NCBI GenBank assembly: GCA_036345935.2
Contig: JADWOT020000004.1
Span: 15,458,396-15,522,395 of the forward strand
Length of the DNA: 64,000 nucleotides
Direction: 5' to 3'
From: Taenia hydatigena
Lineage: Eukaryota > Platyhelminthes > Cestoda > Cyclophyllidea > Taeniidae
Made by a program: the position numbers and the translations under genes. Under the pieces are notes generated by a model. That model was not told where the DNA came from. It searched no databases and worked only from the letters and a program-made list of their open reading frames with translations. Within the stretch, counting starts at the first letter, position 1; the number at the start of each line of letters is the position of its first letter. Shown one piece after another: positions 56,301-64,000 of the stretch.

Positions 56301-59300
56301 TGATTTACTTGCCCCATTACTATTTCTCAACTTAAGTTCTGGCTATTCAGACAATGTCGCTTAATAAGCAGCTAATTTTGAAACCGGATTCGCGAATAAT
56401 CTGGTGCATATGGTATGTACGATACGATTTAAGCGCTGTTCTGATATAAAAATAATTGAATTGTACTATTGCCCTAGCTTCTGAACAGTTAAGGTGAATA
56501 CTTTCCATGGCCTAATTTCCTGGAAAGGAACACACACCAAAACGGCAAATAAGAGAACTTTAAAAAATAGTCTAACGAAAGACTCATATAGAGCCAGTGT
56601 TAAAATCGTTAAAATGGATAGTTACAAAAGTAGAGAATAATTTTTTTACGGAAACTTTAAACAGATTAGCTATTAATCACTCCCCCCGATTCACTTTCCT
56701 GGGACAGTACTTCTGCTGATGGGAGTGCCAGGGTGTGGACAGCTTCCTGCAGAAGGGGATTTGGAAATGGAACAGAATTAAATGCAGCATATGAAAATGC
56801 AAGCAAAACATTGTTTTTAACTCCTCATTTTAGTTCGTGGAGGCACTTTGCTAATGCATATTCCGCCAAAGTATTATGACGTTTTTATTTCTATTAGGGG
56901 ATGATAAACCTCAATGTGATGGAATAAAGGCATTCGGTGCGAACGGGACGCTGTGATGGCCCACACGGGAGGTTGACCAAGGAAGGCACCGGAGACGACG
57001 CTTAGAGGGTGCGAGGACTGCGTATCAATTTTATAAACTGATTCACTCCACATTTTGATTTCACGAGCACTGGAGTGCATAAAAAGCACTGTGCGTCCGG
57101 GTCATGCGAGTGGCCCTTCATCCATCCTGCATGGCACAATACACTTTCTTGTCCAGCATAATTGTATCATTCATCCCTAGAAATGACCTACAGTCTCAAC
57201 GTCAGATAGAACTATGGGTTCTGCATGCCTATGATATATCTACAGCTTTAATGTTTTTGGGTAGTTTTAGGCGAATACAACTTCCAAAAATGAGAACAAC
57301 AGCAAATTAAATTCGTGGCTTGTTTTCTAGGAAACAAATTCGGAACTAATCTCTTATGCCATTTATCGAATCACTGCTTGAGTTTTACAAAAAAGAAAAT
57401 AATGAGCAAGGGAAAATTAGGAGCATAAAATTTAGGAGAAGATACTTGAATGTGCCATTACCTTACTTTCCCCTAGCCTTCCCTTGCCAGTTTCTATGGA
57501 AGAGATTTCCTCCTGCTGAACAATTATGAGGCATGTTATGGAAGCTGTGGATTTTATTGCATCTTCAAAAACATTTTGATGGCATTCAGGGTATCTGATT
57601 ATAATGCAAAAATACCAAAGTTTCACCACGGTTATCAGGAGTTTCCTTTAGGCCCTCCTAAAATCCAGTTTATAATCGTTTGCTATTGATGTGTAAAAGT
57701 AAGGAGATTCTTTATACCATTCGTTCGCAAAACGGATTTCTACAAAATACGACTAAAATTTTATGCCTCACCTTAAAATAACTTAAGTCATGTCGGGCAA
57801 CAATTTGATTGGACAACAAATAAGGCTGGACAATGGTCAAACAATGGCTCACTGTTAGACAAGACGCGGGTTAAAGTCCTCAGCTATCCCACAAATCGCA
57901 ACCTTTTTTTGCAGATATGTAATTATAAACTGAATGGGATATATAAGCAGAGCAAACTCACTTCTGGCAGCTTTTTGGGAGTCGCTATGGCAATTTTGAG
58001 TTTCTTAATTCTACCTAATTCTCTCTCCGTGTCACTCTAAGTTATTCAAGAAAACATTAAAAATCAGCATGGAAAGTTCTACGTATAAGAAAATAGGGCA
58101 AAACGCAACAACCATTGCTTAAGTAATTTCAAATGTTACGCATGTTTTAGTTTATAGATAAAAAGCTTTCAAATAATTATAAAAGACTCTTTAAATAATC
58201 AATTCCTAAGAGTAGTGGCCAGGTTAGAGCCAGTAAAACATTTATTAGCGCACTGATGCTTACTTCAAGCGCTAGAGCTGCCTCTGAAACTCCAGCCATT
58301 TCCTGTAAGCACATATATCAAAGTTGTTAGACATCGTGTTTCCCTTTGCCCCAAGCAATCTCAAGGGGTTTTGTCTATACCGGTGCAATGTAATGCGATA
58401 AGCTAATGTTGACACACCTCCTATTCTCCAAAACCTGAAATTCCCAGCAGATCAGAAATAGCACAGTTAAAAAATGGAATTGACAGTTTTGTGTTAACCA
58501 AACTGATGCATCGGTCGCTGAATGTCAAGGCCAAACAGCATTCATTTGCAAATGTTTTTAATTGGAGCTTAATACTCCAGTCAGTAAGTAGAGAAATTTT
58601 GCTCCTTTGGTTCTTTTAGCTTTATGACAGCATTTTTACACAGCAAACCATTGATTAGCGTCTTTAAACGTGCCCTCAAGGAAAGTGGAAAAACATACCG
58701 GCGATGAAATAGTAGGCGCTTGATCTGCGGAGGTTCGAAAACCCTACAAATGATATATTATTTTGATACATTTATAAGAAAATTAGACAATTTGTCTTCT
58801 TCAAACGTTAAGAATGTACATGAGTGTAGAGTAAATACAAAACTGGAGAATTCTAAGAGCTAAAAGTGGTGACAGCAAGGAAATACTGCACTTTTGAAGG
58901 GTGAAGCAGTTGCAACTACGCGGAAAGAACGCGCCTCACCTCGTAAGTGACATGCAGGAGCACTAAGATTTTAACCTTTTTTATTTAAATGATGCAATAT
59001 TCTGAGTTTCCACTACATTTGCTCTGGGTCCGGCAAATTGTTGCTTGCTTAATTCAGCAAAGTGCTAGCATTATTCAAATGGGAATGAATTGTGACGAAA
59101 TTCAGAACACACAGATAGCCAACAGTCTCTTAATTTATCTCTATTGTCCATTTACAATTAAGTATGTGAACTGGCCGGTTGTGTTTTCATCCATACTGGG
59201 TAATTGATGTCAGCGATTGGGGTCTAAGGTCTAAACCACTTCCACGTACCAGCCACCTGTCTATGATCGTCCGAACATCGGTAGTGGCTCCTTCTCCTGT

Positions 59301-59705
59301 TTTGCTCTCTTCTTGCACTTTGCGTTTTTGCTCCTCCAGCACCTGTGTGAAAGCAAAGGCTTGGTCAAACAACTTAAGCTGACATTTTCAAGGACTGCAG
59401 GCAAAATACAATTTGGTACTTTTTTCTTTCCAAAAGCACTAGTACACCAACTATCTTTCATAATTAATTTCATGAATTTTGACATTCACAACCGCTTAAA
59501 TTAACAAAATAGCACCATAGCACAAGTAATGAGGCAATTTTAAGTTGTACGACAATCTGTACATTTGTTTTGACATTCGACGTAGTAAAGCCATTAATGC
59601 AGGTACCTCGATTTCATGCTTTATCATTTCATTCACATCCTGAGGATGAAGTCTTAGGGCGTGGACAGCCAATGCTCGTGTCTTCTCAAAGTCATATTTA
59701 TCATG
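53356..59705 (-). CDS. Large unidentified gene, central short exons
   Basis: Thirteen exons follow: 59607-59705, 59250-59342, 58699-58743, 58264-58302, 57962-58036, 57462-57515, 56681-56746, 56084-56158, 55755-55823, 55459-55523, 55305-55373, 53793-53840 and 53356-53454. Nearly all are multiples of three and begin and end in phase 0. The encoded segment is hydrophilic, Glu/Lys/Ser/Pro-rich and probably disordered, with a coiled-coil-like piece (IVKLLEKNKELEIQREKF). One junction is unresolved: the exon at 55755-55823 ends in phase 0, while that at 55459-55523 needs one preceding base. Either an upstream GT is used as donor or a tiny exon was missed. The exon at 57962-58036 was chosen over shorter forms because it keeps the frame. 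The exon at 57515 has a CAGCAG acceptor that could add or skip one glutamine. Confidence 0.7.
56880..57125 (-). pseudogene. Coding-like fragment inside an intron of the large gene
   Basis: A minus-strand frame of about 70 codons reads as protein: REIKMWSESVYKIDTQSSHP, LSVVSGAFLGQPPVWAITAS, SHRMPLFHHIEVYHPLIEI. It follows PGRTVLFMHSS, with an in-frame TGA just before. The pattern is somewhat like beta-propeller repeats, but no family is assigned. The GC content is above that of the intron around it. It lacks clear splice sites, so a retrocopy fragment or a dead exon is more likely than an exon of the host gene. Confidence 0.4.
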
Positions 59706-60132
59706 CTGTGCAAAACAAAAAAACCAATTTAAAACAACATTTATTTGCTGCTTTAAGTGTGTGGATATACAGAGAATTTAAGGATTTACTTCTCGCTAGT
59801 CAATTTATCATTTTCTGTTCGTTACTACAACACCATTTACTGCTAATTAAGTAGTATACTAAATTATCTCCAAAAATTGCTAATTTTCTAAAAAAAATGA
59901 AATTGCTGCCAACAAAGGAATTCTTTTCTATAGTTTACCTCTACTGGCAGCCTCTTACTGCAGCTTCCTGCTAATTAATTTTGGTAAAATGAAATGGTAA
60001 TTACCTTATTTCATTCGGCAGAGCATAAATGCATTTGGTAATTTTTTAATCACCAAAAGAATGAGCGAATTCTAAAGGCTGTCCTTATTCCTAATCTAGA
60101 TGCTTGTCCACGCTAGCAGGCAGATCACTTAC

Positions 60133-63100
60133 ATCAACAAATGCCTGTGCATCGACGTGTTTTAGGTAGCTTTTGAGAGGTTCACGTTCAATCTCCACGA
60201 CCCGTAGACGACTACCAATAGCCTCCAGCACTTCGAATGGTAATTCTTGAATACACGCTTGAGGCAGGTCAACAAAAAATTCTAAACAAGAGTAAACCGT
60301 CACATCTAGCAGCTAAAATGTCGTGTGAATATCTCAGGCAAAAATTTAAGCGCTTTTTTATCACTAACTAACTGAGTCGGATAATGAAACATCCGACCGC
60401 AGTATCTGTGTCTTTTGCGGCAGCGCATCAATGCCCTTAGATTCCCTTCATCTTTTCCATTTTCCTAAATTTAACTCACCGCAATCATCGCCAATAGTTG
60501 AAAAATTGCCATCCACAAAAATTTCCTGCAAAAATAAAATAATCTAGTCATTATTTTTGCGATCGAATTTGCGTTCCATAATTGTTTTAACCAACCTCGT
60601 ATTGATCCTCTAGGTCTGTGCAGTACTGAATTTAAAAGAACCAAAATGAAATTAATTTTCCACAGAGAATATTTTAATTAGTTTCCCTACTTAAAATCAT
60701 GTCAGTTAAATCTCTTGTAGCCTAGACAGTTGGTTTTCTAGCTAAAGTAATGTGCTGCATTAACTTCCACAAGTAATGGGTATGTAAAACGTCAGGATTA
60801 CATCAAAGTTGCTCTTGAACTCCTTGATTGGTACTTTGAAGCACTGTAAAACCTCCATCATGGCACGGCACTGGTTATAAGCCATTTGTCTCTCATCCTT
60901 TTGAAAATCGTCCTTATTTAGCGCTATCAACATGAGATCCAACAAATCTTGCAATGTGCTGCTGACAAGCAGCGTTGCAACTTCAGCACTGAGAGCCTGA
61001 ACACTGCAGGACACGAAAAATAGAGTGTATTGTTTAAATCTTAAGCTCAAAATGAACGAGGAAAATAATAAAAATGGAGATAGGTAGACGTTTGTAGATT
61101 ATTAAACCGTGGCAGCTTTATGATTGCTTACTCAACAAGTTTGATGGCTTCAAGAAAGATATCTCTATCCTGATCCACAATTTCGGGTGCAATCGAGAAA
61201 AGGCATCTTGCTGTGGTCCCAGCCATTTCAAGTTTATTCCTCCGCCATTTCATGTAGGCCGCCAATTTGTTAGTCTGTTTCTGTGTTGGTGGAAGTTCAT
61301 TGAATAATTCACCTTCAAGATTTTTCTGAAACACAACAAGCAGTGCCCCTTTTAATGAAACTTGGAGTACCCCTCGTAGGCGCAGTCTAAGAGAGCAAGA
61401 CACCATCGTTCTATTTTTGAGAATTAGTTTACTTACCTTGAGCAAGGCAAATTGTTTTGAATGTTCCATTTGTCCAATTTGCCTGAATTTTTTGTAAAGC
61501 GGGACCAGTTCCTCACGAAAAGTCTTTTCAAAAATAGCCTTTAAAGTAGAATGCAACTTTTTACATCTGCTTAGCGGCCCAGCTAGTGCCTCGGTTTTTT
61601 ATCTTAAAACATACTTTAGTTAAGAGAATTGGAGTTGAAAGAAAGGATCTGATATCGCATGCCAAATTTTCCCGTCTAGTGAGCAAATATTTGTCAGGAA
61701 GAATAGTTGTTTGTGTAACTACACTTATTGACACTGGGCCCAACTCACCTCATGCATGCGCTCCCTGATTTCCTCTGTAAGTAAATCAGCTAGTGGAGCA
61801 AATTGAACCGTTTCCTTTTCAGAGTCAACACCGTCCAAATTTATGTCTGCTCCAGTCCCTTGAAATGTAACCATGTGCCATGGCTGGGGTGTTTCCTTGT
61901 TCACAACTTTTGTCAGAGACTGAGGTATGTAATGCAGGTACGACTGGGGCAAGCATAGCTTTGTTTCTTGTTAGGTTTAATATAAATGAAAGAAAAATTC
62001 TTTTGTTAAGGAGCACATGAGCGTTGTTAAATTATCATCGGTAAAATTATTTATTACTGGCAGTGTCAGATTTAATTTGGTAATTTACGAAGTTTAACAT
62101 CAAATATTTTTTGGCTAATAGGACGCATTAATAATTTGTTCAATTCTCGGTTTTGACAGTGGTTCGCCTCGAGACTTTGCCATCGTGATCCAGCTGGCCA
62201 CCTGACGTTCGCAAGCCTTACTAAAATGTCAGGTGCATAAATTCTACCCGATTATTATGCCTTTAAGTGTCTTTGATGAAGCCTCGGAGAGCCATGGTAA
62301 TGACAGGAAAAGGTAAACCCAAACTTAAGGAACGCTAATCGTTATTTTTGCTGTTGGATGGTAAAACTTAGCGGTGAGAAGGAGAATCGGTGACTTTCTC
62401 TTACAGGAGACCTGAAAATGGCGTCTACTTTAGATAACTTCTCACTACCGTGTTTTACTGGAAAAATATTAACAAATGGAGCGACTTAGCCTGTAGACTA
62501 TCCGGGAACTCTTGGAAGACGGTAGTTGATATTTTCTTGCCTGCTTTGCTTACTTCTGTTCCATTTTTTTCCATATGCACAATATTTTAAGCATCTTTTT
62601 TGCATGAAGAGACTAAACTTAACTTCTTACAACTCAAACTGCTTGTATGCAAAAATAATGACTTAAAAGATGGTTAGGAGTAACATAAGCTAGGTGACTT
62701 ATGCAGAGAAATTACCCGTATTTCTTAGAAGAATCGGATGTTCAAATTTTCCTGGAAATAATGTCTAAAGAACGTGTTTGCAAGATGCAGTTATTGGGAG
62801 TTACAAAGTAAACACCTATTAATCCAGCAACCTACTTCGCCAAATTGCATAAGTTCCGGATATTCCTATAAAATAAAAGCATTTATATGGTAGTAACGAC
62901 ATTGCAATAGGAAGAACGATAATAATTGTTCGGTTTCATTATTCGCTAGTATAAAAGAGCAAAAGTCTTTGGCCTAACTAAATGGGTTTCTAAAGCAATT
63001 TTTGTGTAGCTGGCTGCAAGGGCTGCTAACACGCGTTTATGTGCTGACATTTCGTCTGGAACAAGCATTATTATATGCTTTCTTCAGAGATGAGGCGGTT

Positions 63101-63835
63101 ATAGCTCACCCGTAATTGCTCTTCATATCCATCAATATCAATTTTGAACCAGCAAAGCACATCAAGATCCGTCCGCAGTTGATCGTAAATATTATATCTT
63201 TGCTCATCTTCTATCTCAAAATCAGGGTCGAGAAGTGTCAGCAGGTCAGTTACATCCATCAAAACTGACTCGAGAAGAGCTTTCAACGCTTCATCAGAAA
63301 ATTGACCACGTCTAGGTGCAAAACAATAGTTTATCTTAGTTTCTTAAGTAAAGGGATACAAAATTTGGGGACCAAGCCGAAAAAGCTTTCAAAAATTTTT
63401 GGATCGTAAGAAATATGCAGCCGACATTTTTTGTATATCTTTCGCTTTAAAGTGCTTCTAAAATGGGGCTGCATATTTACCTACTATTTTGACTTGATGT
63501 TGCCTTTTGTAAGCATTAATCAGGAGAAATTTCAAACAAATTCGCTGCTACACTTTGATAGCCACTAAAGTCAGGCATTTAAAATTATCATCGGCTCTAA
63601 CAATTTCTTACGCATTGCAATCTGTGTTTGTTCCATACCTTTGCAAGTCTGCCACACGCACAAAGAGCTCATAACGGTCGGCTACGTTTTCAGGTAGGGT
63701 GATCCATAGTATCCTTTCTAGAGTGTTTAAATCTTGCTGATTGCTTAGGTTCATTTTCAGCTCCTCAATGATATTTTGCAGTTGGTAATTTACCACGTCC
63801 GCGTGGTAGGGAGGCAGAGGAGGTGCAAGCGATAC
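60133..63835 (-). CDS. Large unidentified gene, upstream exons
   Basis: First ten exons in view: 63639-63835, 63110-63311, 62836-62865, 61749-61943, 61437-61538, 61132-61325, 60802-61003, 60596-60625, 60480-60525 and 60133-60305. Each has an AG acceptor and GT donor, and all phases agree. The first opens with VSLAPPLPPYHADVVNY in phase 0 after an acceptor, so the gene starts upstream of it, probably beyond the window. The protein is mostly helical and acidic, with phrases such as ENVADRYELFVRVADLQR, WFKIDIDGYEEQLREYPEL, YMKWRRNKLEMAG and LEFFVDLPQACIQELPFEVL. Two exons are only 30 bases. No membrane segment or catalytic motif was seen. A ciliary or scaffold role is possible by style alone and is not claimed. 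Continues in the next two entries. Confidence 0.8.
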
Positions 63836-64000
63836 CTAATTTAAGACGTACATTGACACGTTTAATAAGGTTTTAATGTAAGAAATACAAGCTGCGATTC
63901 ATTTCGTTGCATCAGTTGCAATGGTGCCGTGGTATTTTACTCCTCATCATGACAAACCCATCTAAAAATTCACTTGCACATTCATTTGTTTAAACTCACT

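Noticed and set aside
57962..57984. 23-base version of an exon in the large gene
   Set aside because: It would break the reading frame into the next exon. A longer form starting at 58036 has an acceptor, stays open and keeps phase.

Overview
The window looks like a chromosomal stretch from a taeniid tapeworm (Taenia, Hydatigera or Echinococcus group). Genes are split by spliceosomal introns, the background is AT-rich, and there is one complete short LTR element plus four related single LTRs. These match the published taeniid TRIM (terminal-repeat retrotransposon in miniature) in size and structure. The organism call rests mainly on that element and on flatworm-like gene structure, so it is an inference.

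Layout. (1) Bases 1 to about 24,000 are gene-poor. They hold a small dispersed family of short four-membrane-segment proteins: one intact reading frame (6312-6725), an inverted frameshifted partner (4392-4982), and three decayed copies (about 9.85-10.45, 12.73-12.86 and 18.49-19.0 kb). A candidate two-exon gene for a 95-residue protein runs from 16489 to 21518. (2) 24,518-25,954 (+) is an intronless RING plus TRAF-type zinc-finger gene resembling CYHR1/ZTRAF1. (3) 27,330-33,295 (-) is FAF1, a UBA-UBL-UAS-UBX cofactor of the p97/VCP ATPase. Eleven exons were mapped with consistent phases; the start-codon exon was not found. (4) 33.8-35.0 kb holds a complete TRIM with a perfect 5-bp target duplication, and a neighbouring solo LTR in the opposite orientation. 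(5) 36,046-44,922 (-) is a c-Jun N-terminal kinase with a TPY activation loop, seven exons, 380 residues. (6) 45-48.9 kb has two solo LTRs and a decayed coding relic. (7) From 48,917 to beyond 63,835 (-) runs one large gene of at least 27 exons (about 1,230 residues in view). I could not assign it to a family. Many of its exons are very short and symmetric.

CYHR1-like (+) and FAF1 (-) are convergent and share about 1.4 kb of intergenic DNA. FAF1, JNK and the large gene are all on the minus strand. JNK and FAF1 both belong to stress and cell-death signalling in animals, but their adjacency here is not evidence of co-regulation. Coding calls rest on reading splice sites and phases by eye plus family knowledge; no database search was run.
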